From Paenibacillus lentus (GTDB lineage Bacteria; Bacillota; Bacilli; Paenibacillales; Paenibacillaceae): a stretch of 64,000 bases of DNA. Below are positions 8,725 through 16,368 of this stretch, piece after piece; position 1 is the stretch's first letter; each line of letters begins with the position of its first letter. The stretch covers positions 4,588,001 through 4,652,000 of the forward strand of contig NZ_CP034248.1 of the NCBI RefSeq assembly GCF_003931855.1. Reading direction: 5' to 3'. The notes under the pieces are model-generated. The model was not told where the DNA came from, searched no databases, and was given only the letters and a program-made list of their open reading frames with translations. Both the position numbers and the translations under genes were made by a program.

Positions 8725-9003
8725 TTACTGAGCCAGCGCTTTTTCGATCCACTGACCATGATCAATCTGCTGTCTGATCTCTCCGCTAAATCTATCCATA
8801 CATTTGCAGATAAAGTCTTTACGACAAACCGGACAAGGAGTTCTTTGCAATCGGCTGATGTGCGTAAGCCGCCATTCCGGGTCTCGGTGAAAAAATACTC
8901 GGCACGCCGTACCATCAACCATCGTAACGATAAATTCGTACAGTCCTTCCTTTTCGTTGCTGCTGGCTTTGGTCACGTTATCAACACTCGGTCTGTAAGA
9001 CAT
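8725..9003 (-). CDS. Conserved-looking small protein with a CxxC-x4-CxC cluster
   Basis: A 92-residue protein of unknown function starting MSYRPSVDN. The N-terminal half looks like a small beta structure with VTMVDGTACRVFFHRDP. Near residue 72 comes CPVCRKDFICKC, a CxxC-x4-CxC arrangement able to bind one zinc ion. A C-terminal helix follows. I chose the ATG at 9003 because GGGTG lies six bases ahead; an in-frame ATG at 9009 and a TTG at 9024 are alternatives. It is followed by its own terminator and is monocistronic. I do not recognise the family. Confidence 0.6.
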   Translation of the reverse strand: MSYRPSVDNVTKASSNEKEGLYEFIVTMVDGTACRVFFHRDPEWRLTHISRLQRTPCPVCRKDFICKCMDRFSGEIRQQIDHGQWIEKALAQ

Positions 9004-9117
9004 GGTCATCACCCGTATTATCAAATTTAAGTCCTAATTTTGTACTTAGACATATTAAATAATTTTTTGCAGTGTGTCAACTTGGAATGTTATGACAATA
9101 GCTTCATTTCCGACACT

Positions 9118-9162
9118 AAAAAAGACTTCTCCCGATTAGTATTACCCATGAGAAGTCTTTTA
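9118..9162 (-). terminator. Intrinsic terminator after the ABC-operon lipoprotein gene
   Basis: AAAGACTTCTC pairs with GAGAAGTCTTT around an 18-base loop, followed on the minus strand by six T. It lies 45 bases past the lipoprotein stop. Confidence 0.85.
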
Positions 9163-9206
9163 AAATCATTGTGCTTCAAAAAGTAAAAATTTACTTTAAT
9201 ATGACG

Positions 9207-10052
9207 TTATGAATTGATTTCTTTGAAGGTTGCATCATACAGACGGAACATAGTTTTATATCCCGACTCATCAATTTTAATGCCTACGTCAAGGCGGCCG
9301 GTAATTTGCAGCGGCTCCGGTTTGTATCGCAGCTTTACATCATCGGGCACAAACACGATCATGATTTTATTCCAGTAACTCTCATCTCCGTTATCGAATG
9401 GGCACTCCGCACCTGGCTCGGGTATGAGCAGAAACCAATTTTTTTCGAAGGATAATACTTCTCCCATAAATCCCTTAATCGTCACTGTCGATCCACTGAG
9501 ATCCCAGAAGCGCTCAGAGGGCGTAGTCTGATCTTCTCCATCAAAAAACTCCGACCACCCGACCCTCTCTGGACCCGAAGTTGTTTTTTCCTCCACGGCT
9601 TGCAATTTGTCCTCTTTTTCTTTTTCTTTTTCCTTCTCCAACTTTTTTACTTTCGCTGCTGTAGAATCAGTGCTTTCAGTGTCCTGCTCCGTACTCTTCT
9701 TAACGTTTTCCGTAGATGCTTGAGCTGACGGGACATGTGTAGGATCTGCCTCTGATTTGTTCGTAGATGGTTCTGTTTTATCGCCTGTAACCTTATCCTG
9801 AGGTCTCTCGGGGATACCGTCAGTCGGATTGTCCACGGATGGTTCATTAGTCGCCTCTTCTTCCTCCTCTTCTACAGATGAGACCGATTCAGATTTCAAT
9901 TCCGGTGAGGGCTGCTTTTCAACTCTAGCGTGACGCTGGGTATTCACTACCGCTGCAAAAGAACCTGCTTGCTCACCAGCAACTTTCTGACCGCATCCTT
10001 GCAGCAGACCTGCTGTAACCAAGAGTGGCAGAATGAGTATTATTTTTTTCAA
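9207..10052 (-). CDS. Secreted lipoprotein partner of the ABC transporter
   Basis: The start is a TTG at 10052 with AGGGGGTG five bases ahead, giving about 281 residues. A signal peptide ends in the lipobox LLQGC, so the protein is tethered to the outer face of the membrane. Residues about 40-165 form a low-complexity Ser/Thr/Glu/Lys-rich linker with a run of KEKEKEKE. The C-terminal 110 residues form a compact domain (FWDLSGSTVTIKGFMGEVLS and later WFLLIPEPGAECPF). This resembles DUF3299-like lipoproteins that accompany MacB/LolD-type transporters, though I cannot confirm that without a profile search. It is the last gene of a three-gene operon, 11 bases after the permease. Confidence 0.75.
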   Translation of the reverse strand: MKKIILILPLLVTAGLLQGCGQKVAGEQAGSFAAVVNTQRHARVEKQPSPELKSESVSSVEEEEEEATNEPSVDNPTDGIPERPQDKVTGDKTEPSTNKSEADPTHVPSAQASTENVKKSTEQDTESTDSTAAKVKKLEKEKEKEKEDKLQAVEEKTTSGPERVGWSEFFDGEDQTTPSERFWDLSGSTVTIKGFMGEVLSFEKNWFLLIPEPGAECPFDNGDESYWNKIMIVFVPDDVKLRYKPEPLQITGRLDVGIKIDESGYKTMFRLYDATFKEINS

Positions 10053-10063
10053 TCCAGCACCCC

Positions 10064-11278
10064 CTACGCTTTGAATAATGATAATGAATCCATCCGATAC
10101 AATCGAAGAGCCGGCCCAATTGAGGCCACTGCCCCAATTAGCAGTGTGCCCACTGCAATCATGATATGATCGCTGCTCCACTCAAAGGGAGCAATTTGGA
10201 TTCCAGCATAACTAAACAACGCATCTCTCAAAAAGTAACTGACTACATGTCCTGCGATGATTCCCAATATAAGCCCTGCCGCCGTTACAAAAAGCCCTTC
10301 ACCGACTAAGGTCATTAGCACAAAGCGCTTCGACTTTCCAAGCAGACGCAGCAGCCCTACGTCTTTCGTTCTTTCATTAACAGCTGCGATCAGCGACAAT
10401 AAAATGGATATCGCAGCCAAGATTATGCATAACAGCGTTACAAACTCGATGATTTCAGACCCTCGATCCACGAGGTTCACCACATCTGCAACAGCTTTGC
10501 TCGTATAAGCAGCCTGGACTTGATTCATGCTCTCTAGCTTTGACTTCAATCCTTGCGCTCCCAGCAATGTTGCTGGTTTAATCAAGATTGCAGTAATCTC
10601 CCGCTCTTCTGACGTTTCGCCATGAACAGCCCAAGCATAATCGAGAGTAGTAAAGACAGCCCGATCATCCGGAGAATTCAGGACGGGCAAGATCCCTTTG
10701 ATGGTATAAGTGAAGCTGTCATGTTCATCATGATGCTCACCCTCCCCGCCGTCATCTATGCCTCCATGATAATCTCCTTCAACCAGGCCATGCGCTCCTG
10801 TGAAGGTGTCTCCTACATGAAGTCCTAGCATCCGAGCCACATATGCTCCAACAACTACCTCGCCAGTGTCGGCATACAAGATGCCATCCTGCAGCATTTG
10901 ATTTCCATAGCGAGTCAAAAAATATTCTGGATCAATTCCCACAATCGGATATCCGTTGTAATTATCCCCAGTCGTTAAGGCGAAGGCTTTCTCAACGCCA
11001 CTATCCTCAAGAACCAGATCCATAATTTTTTCAGGTATATTTCCGACAGGTGCACCTACATGGTAAAAAGTATTTAGCACGAGTTGGGTCTCGCTCCCCT
11101 CTGCACCGATAACAACGTCAAAAGGGCCATACCCCTTCCGCGCCCCTTGCTCGACACTGGCTCTCGAGAGAGAGAGCAGCAGAACAAACGCTACAGTGGC
11201 CGTTACGGAAAGAATGGTTAGAAGGGACAGAAATTTTCGATGCCATATATTTCGAATGATGAAATGAAAGAAATTCAT
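10064..11278 (-). CDS. MacB/FtsX-type ABC permease with His-rich extracellular loop
   Basis: A 404-residue permease with the MacB/LolC topology. One N-terminal helix (FLSLLTILSVTATVAFVLLL) is followed by a large extracellular domain (about residues 40-270) and three C-terminal helices (TLLCIILAAISILLSLIAA and two more). The external domain contains HGGIDDGGEGEHHDEHD near residue 180, an acidic, His-rich stretch that could bind divalent metal. The ATG overlaps the end of the ATPase gene by four bases (ATGA). Its partners are the ATPase upstream and the lipoprotein downstream. The transported substrate is unknown; the His loop hints at metal linkage but proves nothing. Confidence 0.85.
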   Translation of the reverse strand: MNFFHFIIRNIWHRKFLSLLTILSVTATVAFVLLLSLSRASVEQGARKGYGPFDVVIGAEGSETQLVLNTFYHVGAPVGNIPEKIMDLVLEDSGVEKAFALTTGDNYNGYPIVGIDPEYFLTRYGNQMLQDGILYADTGEVVVGAYVARMLGLHVGDTFTGAHGLVEGDYHGGIDDGGEGEHHDEHDSFTYTIKGILPVLNSPDDRAVFTTLDYAWAVHGETSEEREITAILIKPATLLGAQGLKSKLESMNQVQAAYTSKAVADVVNLVDRGSEIIEFVTLLCIILAAISILLSLIAAVNERTKDVGLLRLLGKSKRFVLMTLVGEGLFVTAAGLILGIIAGHVVSYFLRDALFSYAGIQIAPFEWSSDHIMIAVGTLLIGAVASIGPALRLYRMDSLSLFKA

Positions 11279-11979
11279 ATCGCTCTCTCCTCTCTGACGT
11301 TAGCCGAACGCTTTACTCCATTGATCCTATTTATTTCGCTAATATGGACGCATTTGGGAAATCGATCCGCCATATTTAAATCATGCGTGACGACGATTAA
11401 CGTGTGCTGCTCGCCGCGGCAAAGCTCAAGCAAAAGACCGGTTACTTCATCCGCCGTTTCCCAATCGAGACTGCCTGTCGGCTCATCTGCCAATATGAGT
11501 GCCGGTTCGTTAATCAGCGCTCGGATCATGGCAACCCGCTGCTGCTGTCCCCTGGACAACTGTGAAGGCAAATGACGGCTGCGGTCAGCAAGATGGACCC
11601 GCTCAAACCAACTGTCAACCCGTTCTCTGCGTTCAGCTGCTCCCATTTTGCCGGACATCACAATTTCTACATTTTGTCTCGCCGTCAATGAAGGAATCAA
11701 ATGAAAATCCTGCAATATATAGCCGATGTGGCCTGCACGGAAATTATCCCTTACTGATTCGGTCATACGATGAAGCAACTGTCCGTCGATTTGCACCTCT
11801 CCACTGTCCGCCCGTAGAACCCCGCTAATAATATGAAGCAATGTGCTTTTTCCCGACCCGCTTGGCCCGATGATTGCTAGCTTCTCACCACGATCAACCT
11901 TCCACTGCGGTATGTCCAAAATAGGAATATGATTTCCTCCCACCTGAAACCCTTTCTTCACCCCAGCAATATTCAGCAT
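11275..11979 (-). CDS. MacB/LolD-type ABC transporter ATPase
   Basis: A 234-residue ATPase with Walker A IGPSGSGKSTLL, Q-loop YILQDFHL, signature LSRGQQQRVAMIRAL, Walker B ALILADEPTGSLD and the switch His in VVTHD. The EPTGSLD sequence after Walker B is typical of the LolD/MacB/FtsE group. The start chosen is the ATG at 11979, eight bases after GGGAGG; an in-frame start at 12000 lacks a good site. It begins the operon ATPase-permease-lipoprotein. Confidence 0.92.
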   Translation of the reverse strand: MLNIAGVKKGFQVGGNHIPILDIPQWKVDRGEKLAIIGPSGSGKSTLLHIISGVLRADSGEVQIDGQLLHRMTESVRDNFRAGHIGYILQDFHLIPSLTARQNVEIVMSGKMGAAERRERVDSWFERVHLADRSRHLPSQLSRGQQQRVAMIRALINEPALILADEPTGSLDWETADEVTGLLLELCRGEQHTLIVVTHDLNMADRFPKCVHISEINRINGVKRSANVREERAI

Positions 11980-12006
11980 ATCACTCGCCTCCCATCTCAA
12001 AATACA

Positions 12007-12040
12007 GGGAAACAGGAGAGCTGATCGTCCCCTGTTTCCC
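12007..12040 (-). terminator. Terminator after the alkaline phosphatase gene
   Basis: GGGAAACAGG pairs with CCTGTTTCCC, followed on the minus strand by TGTATTTTG. The stem is perfect but the T-run is weak. It separates the phosphatase from the ABC operon. Confidence 0.65.
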
Positions 12041-12079
12041 GACTTTATCTCATAAGCAATCCCAAAAACGAGCTCATTG

Positions 12080-13798
12080 TTATTTCAACATAATCCGTTC
12101 AGACAATGCGTCCCATTTCAAGGTTTGTCCTGTAATTTGGCTAAATGCTGTTAACGGAAGATAAAGCACATCATTGTCAACATCTATGGTAATAGAGGAA
12201 GAATTCCCGCTTAATTTAGCCTTCTTTGCATTCAGATCTACTGTAATTGTCCCGCTCATGCCGCTGATTGTAGCCGTTCCGTTTGCTGCCTGGTACTTAC
12301 CGCCTAGCGCCTCAGCCAAAGGCTTAGCCGGAAATAGCACTTCTTTATTGCGGTTAATTTTGAATTTTGGATACAGATACTTCGATTGGAGATCAGCCGT
12401 AGCCTTTTTCAGATCAACACCGAGCACCTCCGCACTTGCCGTCGCGATCCTCGTATTGTCGATTTGTCCTTTCACTTTATCCGCGATTGGGCCGTAAGCC
12501 CACACTCCAACATCCACTGCGGAATGTCCGTGACCAGACCAGCCGACGAGCAGACGCTTAGAGATTACGGCATTATAACCGCCTTCACGTTTGTAAGAAG
12601 AGCCATCACCGTCTAGAATATACTGTGCCTCTTCATTCGTAAGATCAGTGATCCAGGTATTGTCCGACACGATTTTCTTTACATCCGCAATCGTCTTGGC
12701 TTCATTCAAAGCCGATACCAGGCTCTCGGAGGAGTTTTTCTGCTTGTTCCACAAATCAACGTTCAACTCGTAAATGTTGTCCCGTGATAGGGAAAGGCCG
12801 CCGGTCTCATGATCAGCTGTGACGACGACTGACGTATTTCCATCCTTCTTGGCAAAGTCGATCGCTACTTTAAAGGCTTCATCAAAATCTAGCGCTTCTT
12901 GCACCATCGTGGGGAAATCATTCGCGTGTCCAGCATGATCTATGCGTCCACCCTCAATCATGATGGCAAATCCATTCTCGTTTGTGGATAAGATTTCCAA
13001 AGCTTTCGAAGTCATTTCAGCGAGACTCGGAGTTTCATCCGAACGATCTGGCACATAAGCGATATGAGAGCCTCCAAACAGTCCCAGCACTTTGGCGTCT
13101 TTGGCCGAGAGGCTCTTCAGACTTTGACCTGTTTTTACAACTTTGTATCCCTTGGCTTCGAATTCCGGCAGCAGATTTTTATCGTTACGCTTGCCCTTTT
13201 CCTCTTTCGTAACAAAGAAGGATTCCCCTCCGCCAAGCAATACGTCAATCCCGCTGTCTAAGTACTGGAAAGCAATTGCGTTCTCATTATCACGGCTTCG
13301 CACATGTGAAGCGTATACCGCCGGAGTAGCATGGGTAATGCGGGCTGTCGTTACCAGTCCTGTCGACTTGCCGCTTAGCTCGGCTGCTTCAAGCACCGAG
13401 GCGAACGGCCTGGATACATCCTCGTTGGAAACGCTTATTGCCGCATTGTATGTTTTATTGCCCGTTGCAAATGCGGTGCCCGCGGAAGCTGAGTCCGTCA
13501 CGATTCCGGAGACGATATGACCTCCGTCTTCGCCGCGGTCTGCATAAGTCGTCGCTTGTCCAACATAGTACGGATCCAGGTTCAGACTGTTAATATTATT
13601 TTTGTGTTGCTGAAAATAACGCGCAGCCGAAACTTGCGCGGGCCCCATACCGTCCCCGATCAGAACGATCAGATTTTTTGATTGCCCGTTCGAGCTTTCA
13701 GCTCTAGATGCATTCTCCTTCGCCACAGCCAATGTTCCAGCAGACACAACTGCAAGCACGATCCCCCCGATAGCCAAACCCTTCAACAATTTATTCAC
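12080..13798 (-). CDS. Secreted alkaline phosphatase with C-terminal copper-amine-oxidase-N-like domain
   Basis: About 572 residues from a GTG at 13798, which follows GGGAGGGG by five bases. The signal peptide is LLKGLAIGGIVLAVVSAGT. The metal-binding DGMG near residue 47, the nucleophile region TDSASAGTAFATGNKT, GRIDHAGHAND and ADHETGG are all present, so the enzyme should be active on phosphomonoesters outside the cell. The last 110 residues (from about KFKINRNKEVLFPAKPLAEA) form a copper-amine-oxidase N-terminal-like domain, often a cell-wall or substrate-contact module in Paenibacillus. A PhoP-box array lies upstream, so phosphate-starvation control is likely. Confidence 0.93.
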   Translation of the reverse strand: MNKLLKGLAIGGIVLAVVSAGTLAVAKENASRAESSNGQSKNLIVLIGDGMGPAQVSAARYFQQHKNNINSLNLDPYYVGQATTYADRGEDGGHIVSGIVTDSASAGTAFATGNKTYNAAISVSNEDVSRPFASVLEAAELSGKSTGLVTTARITHATPAVYASHVRSRDNENAIAFQYLDSGIDVLLGGGESFFVTKEEKGKRNDKNLLPEFEAKGYKVVKTGQSLKSLSAKDAKVLGLFGGSHIAYVPDRSDETPSLAEMTSKALEILSTNENGFAIMIEGGRIDHAGHANDFPTMVQEALDFDEAFKVAIDFAKKDGNTSVVVTADHETGGLSLSRDNIYELNVDLWNKQKNSSESLVSALNEAKTIADVKKIVSDNTWITDLTNEEAQYILDGDGSSYKREGGYNAVISKRLLVGWSGHGHSAVDVGVWAYGPIADKVKGQIDNTRIATASAEVLGVDLKKATADLQSKYLYPKFKINRNKEVLFPAKPLAEALGGKYQAANGTATISGMSGTITVDLNAKKAKLSGNSSSITIDVDNDVLYLPLTAFSQITGQTLKWDALSERIMLK

Positions 13799-13859
13799 TA
13801 GATCCCCTCCCAAAAATGATCAAAACTATTACAAGTGTAGTTCCCATTATTTAGGAGAG

Positions 13860-13887
13860 TGTTATTTAATTGTTGTCCCTGTGTTAA
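13860..13887 (-). promoter_or_regulatory. PhoP-box array upstream of alkaline phosphatase
   Basis: On the minus strand three hexamers TTAACA, ACAACA and ATAACA (13882-13887, 13871-13876, 13860-13865) follow each other with exactly five bases between them. TT(A/T/C)ACA repeats at 11-base period are the known PhoP-binding arrangement in Bacillus Pho promoters. The array ends 62 bases before the start codon. Confidence 0.8.
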
Positions 13888-13903
13888 ATCTACAAATAGC
13901 GCA

Positions 13904-13934
13904 TAAAAAAACCTCCTGCCGAAGCAAGAAGGTT
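13904..13934 (-). terminator. Terminator just upstream of the Pho promoter
   Basis: On the minus strand AACCTTCTTGC pairs with GCAGGAGGTT around TTCG, with one bulge, followed by seven T. No minus-strand gene ends directly above it, so it may insulate the phosphatase promoter from read-through. Confidence 0.7.
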
Positions 13935-14102
13935 GGAAAAAGTAGCATACGATGGATAGTATAGATATCGACCAAATTATACCAATTGGGAATTCGCGTT
14001 TATTTGGGCACACCACAAAAATAAAAGGGCGTGACTTGGAGGGCGTCTGACTTAGATGGATTTCATGTGTCTATTTTCCTTGCAAAAGCACTTTAGCAAA
14101 AA

Positions 14103-14235
14103 TAACTGTATTTCGTGTATTTAAAACATTACTTTTTGTCTTACTAGCCTGTTTGTCTTGTTTTAACTACAAGAAATCCAGCTAATCTGCGCAACCAGCC
14201 GATACTGGATCATTTAAATACAACGAATACAGTTA
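14103..14235. repeat. Imperfect inverted repeat with 23-base arms
   Basis: The arms are 14103-14125 (TAACTGTATTTCGTGTATTT plus AAA) and 14213-14235, whose reverse complement differs from the first only in the TTCGTG/TCGTTG core. They enclose 87 bases holding a smaller inverted pair (AAATCCAG and CTGGATCATTT). No open frame lies inside. It resembles a miniature inverted-repeat element. Otherwise the 13935-14297 interval holds nothing I recognise. Confidence 0.55.
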
Positions 14236-14345
14236 AAGCGTGCATCTAACGTACGTTGCTTTTTTAATTACAACAAACCCTAATTCAGATATACGATGGG
14301 GCTGTCCAGAAAGTCAGTGAAAACTGACTACTGGCAGCCCCGTTT

Positions 14346-14900
14346 GTGTTGAATCCCAAAAACATGCAGCCAACACTTCCTCTAGGGGATATTGAAGAAA
14401 AGGCTACTTCTAAACGGAGCTTTGTTCCTACTTTCAAAACCTACGATAACCAGCAGATCCACATGATCTTTGATCTTCAAGATTTTATCCCCGTTGACCA
14501 CGTCTCGCGTGTCATAGATGAAATGATCGAAGCGATTCCTGATGAGCAAGGAACAAAGCAAACGATACAAAAAGGACATCAAGCATGTACCACAGCGAAA
14601 GGCAATCGCCAGGTTCACTGGAATACGATCTGGGAAGAATTAAAAGCAAAGGCCAAAGCAGCCCTTGAATGTGAAGAGAAATCCGCGATCTATACCCGGC
14701 GTAAAGTCGAGGTAGAGAGCGTATTTGGCAACATCAAGGGCAATCGATCGTTCCGCAGATTTTCATTGCGGGGCTTGGACAAGGTTTATGTGGAATTTGG
14801 GATTGTAGCTTTAGCCCATAACCTCCTGAAAGTAGCAGGATTCGTCTCGCTACTTTCCTCAAAAGTAGTGTCACAAAAAAAGTTGGAGCGGAAACATTAA
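14346..14900 (+). pseudogene. IS1182-type transposase remnant with in-frame internal deletion
   Basis: The first 72 residues (from SFVPTFKTYDNQQIHMIFDL to IEAIPDEQ) match the N-terminal DUF772-type region of IS1182 transposases. The last 110 residues (from KQTIQKGHQAC; later RRKVEVESVFGNIKGNRSFR and FGIVALAHNLLKVAG) match the C-terminal DDE-domain end. Full-length members are about 450-500 residues, so more than half is missing, including most of the catalytic core, yet the junction stays in frame. The product cannot transpose by itself; the element could be moved in trans because its ends remain. Confidence 0.8.
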
Positions 14901-14921
14901 GTTTTCCCTCCAACTTTTTTG
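14877..14921 (+). terminator. Terminator at the end of the transposase remnant
   Basis: AAAAGTTGGAG pairs with CTCCAACTTTT around an 18-base loop, followed by a T-run. It overlaps the transposase stop codon. Confidence 0.75.
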
Positions 14922-14962
14922 TTTAGGGACTTATGAGACAGCCCCTTCTCATCACTTCTGTA

Positions 14963-15045
14963 TGCGGTCGAGAGGACTCGAACCTCCACGGGTATACACC
15001 CACTACCCCCTCAAGATAGCGTGTCTGCCATTCCACCACGACCGC
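14963..15045 (-). tRNA. tRNA-Leu(GAG), copy 1
   Basis: The minus strand folds into a class II tRNA. Acceptor GCGGTCG pairs with CGACCGC, the anticodon stem CTATC/GGTAG encloses loop TTGAGGG (anticodon GAG), the variable arm is long, and the T-loop is GGTTCGAGTCC. The discriminator base is A and CCA is not encoded. The mature sequence is identical to the copy at 18634-18716. Confidence 0.95.
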
Positions 15046-15107
15046 GCATTTTGTTAGAAACGAACATTTTTCATTATATCTCTGTCATCGCCAAAAGTAA
15101 AGTGTTA

Positions 15108-15470
15108 TTATTTAACTCCCCTTTTTTTCAAATTTCTGCGATATGCGGTAAACTCCAGATATTCCTGAATAAAAGCTTTCTCCTCGTCAGTTAATTGACT
15201 GAGTAAATGAACCCAATCGATTTCATCAACAGAATAATTCTCTCTGCGTTCAAGAATCGTTTGCTGTTGCCGCTCCCGTCCAGTCATCAGCCAATCCAGG
15301 CTTACGTCAAAGTAAGAGGCGATATCGATGAGTTTATTCGTACCGGGTGAAGATTTTCCACGTTTCCAGTCACCTAAATTACCGGTACTGATTCCAAGCT
15401 TTTGACAAAACTCCTTCTTGGTCATCGATTTGCTTATGATGAGCGATTCGATTCTTTCGTAGATGGACAA
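15108..15470 (-). CDS. XRE-family HTH transcriptional regulator
   Basis: A 120-residue protein. An XRE helix-turn-helix lies at residues about 6-62 (SMTKKEFCQKLGISTGNLGD and FDVSLDWLMTGRE), followed by a C-terminal helical region that may dimerise. The start is a TTG with AAGGAAGG about eight bases ahead. Two TTACGTAA palindromes lie directly upstream, suggesting it represses its own gene. Target genes are unknown; the plus-strand PAS gene lies 237 bases away on the other side of these sites. Confidence 0.88.
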   Translation of the reverse strand: MSIYERIESLIISKSMTKKEFCQKLGISTGNLGDWKRGKSSPGTNKLIDIASYFDVSLDWLMTGRERQQQTILERRENYSVDEIDWVHLLSQLTDEEKAFIQEYLEFTAYRRNLKKRGVK

Positions 15471-15494
15471 GTCTCCTACCTTCCTTCACTGAAT

Positions 15495-15535
15495 AAATTA
15501 CGTAAATAAGTCATTTTAGTTGTTAAATTACGTAA
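15495..15535. promoter_or_regulatory. Paired palindromic operator candidate for the XRE regulator
   Basis: AAATTACGTAA occurs at 15495-15505 and again at 15525-15535. Both contain the perfect palindrome TTACGTAA, 30 bases apart centre to centre (about three helical turns). They lie 25-65 bases upstream of the regulator start. Confidence 0.6.
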
Positions 15536-15706
15536 TTGCGAGTATAATTTCATTATACCACTTCCATGTTCTGGTCGTTCCCTTCAGACTCATTATATCA
15601 CAGACTTCTTCTTCTCCCCCACTTCTGCTGAATTACTCCATAACAACTGCAACCTAATGAGCATCTACGTATTGCTTACTTATTTTAGTAGATAGGAGTG
15701 TTCACA

Positions 15707-16345
15707 ATGACCCATGATTCAACTTTATGGATTTTGGCTGCCCAATCCTTAAACCAAGCCCTTGCTATTACTGATGCCCAGGGTACCATACAGCATGTCA
15801 ATCCAACTTGGACATCAAAGGCTATACAACTAGGTTTATCTCCCCTATGGGATCGTCCCGGAATTAATCTTATCGAATTTCTAAACCATCCAGATAGCCG
15901 TGAGATTTGTCCCCATGCTCCTATGTTCCTTGCTCAGTTAAGTAATATACTCCATGGGGATTGTGCTTTCTATAGTAAAGAATTCCATCTCCATTTATCT
16001 CTCTCCCAAGAACCGATATGGTTTCAATTAGAGGTCATCCCCCTTATCGAGCAGCATAGTTCCCTAATCAGCGGCGTTGTTCTTAGTTGCATAGATATGA
16101 CACGCTACAAACGGTTTGAGCTGCAGCTTGTAGAAATCATCTCACAAATACGAACACTGCGTGGCTTGCTCCCGATCTGTGCGGTATGTAAGCGGATCAA
16201 GGATGAAGGTAATCATTGGGATGAAATTGAGAACTTTCTAATTAAGAATACCCATGCCGAATTTACCCATGATATATGTCCAGATTGTATCCGTGTACTG
16301 TATCCTAAATACTCTTCCTTCCTTGATCAATCTGATACTGAGTAG
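15707..16345 (+). CDS. PAS-domain protein with C-terminal Cys4 zinc-binding module
   Basis: About 212 residues. I chose the ATG at 15707, eight bases after AGGAG. Residues about 5-130 form a PAS-like domain (SLNQALAITDAQGTIQHVNP, then GVVLSCIDMTRYKRFE). The C-terminal segment LRGLLPICAVCKRIKDEG, with HDICPDC 30 residues later, is the CxxC...CxxC module often found at the end of response regulators and PAS proteins. There is no histidine kinase or GGDEF domain. It is probably a sensory adaptor; ligand and partner are unknown. It converges with azlC with only 23 bases between stops. Confidence 0.8.
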   Translation: MTHDSTLWILAAQSLNQALAITDAQGTIQHVNPTWTSKAIQLGLSPLWDRPGINLIEFLNHPDSREICPHAPMFLAQLSNILHGDCAFYSKEFHLHLSLSQEPIWFQLEVIPLIEQHSSLISGVVLSCIDMTRYKRFELQLVEIISQIRTLRGLLPICAVCKRIKDEGNHWDEIENFLIKNTHAEFTHDICPDCIRVLYPKYSSFLDQSDTE

Positions 16346-16368
16346 CAGTGACTTCGTGCATCCATTCT

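Larger units (their letters stand above)
14298..14945 (+). mobile_element. Internally deleted IS1182-family element
   Basis: The 648 bp unit begins GGGGCTGTCC and ends AGACAGCCCC, giving terminal inverted repeats of about nine bases, and it holds joined N- and C-terminal parts of one transposase. A hairpin (GGGGCTGTCC...GGCAGCCCC) sits just inside the left end. No target duplication is visible. The element lies immediately next to a tRNA-Leu gene. Confidence 0.75.

Noticed and set aside
10053..10181. Upstream extension of the ABC-operon lipoprotein frame
   Set aside because: The extension lies inside the permease gene, and TTG 10052 has a strong ribosome site followed by a perfect lipoprotein signal.
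13798..14016. 72-codon open frame upstream of alkaline phosphatase
   Set aside because: It crosses a terminator and the PhoP-box region and has no ribosome site or conserved residues; it is regulatory DNA.
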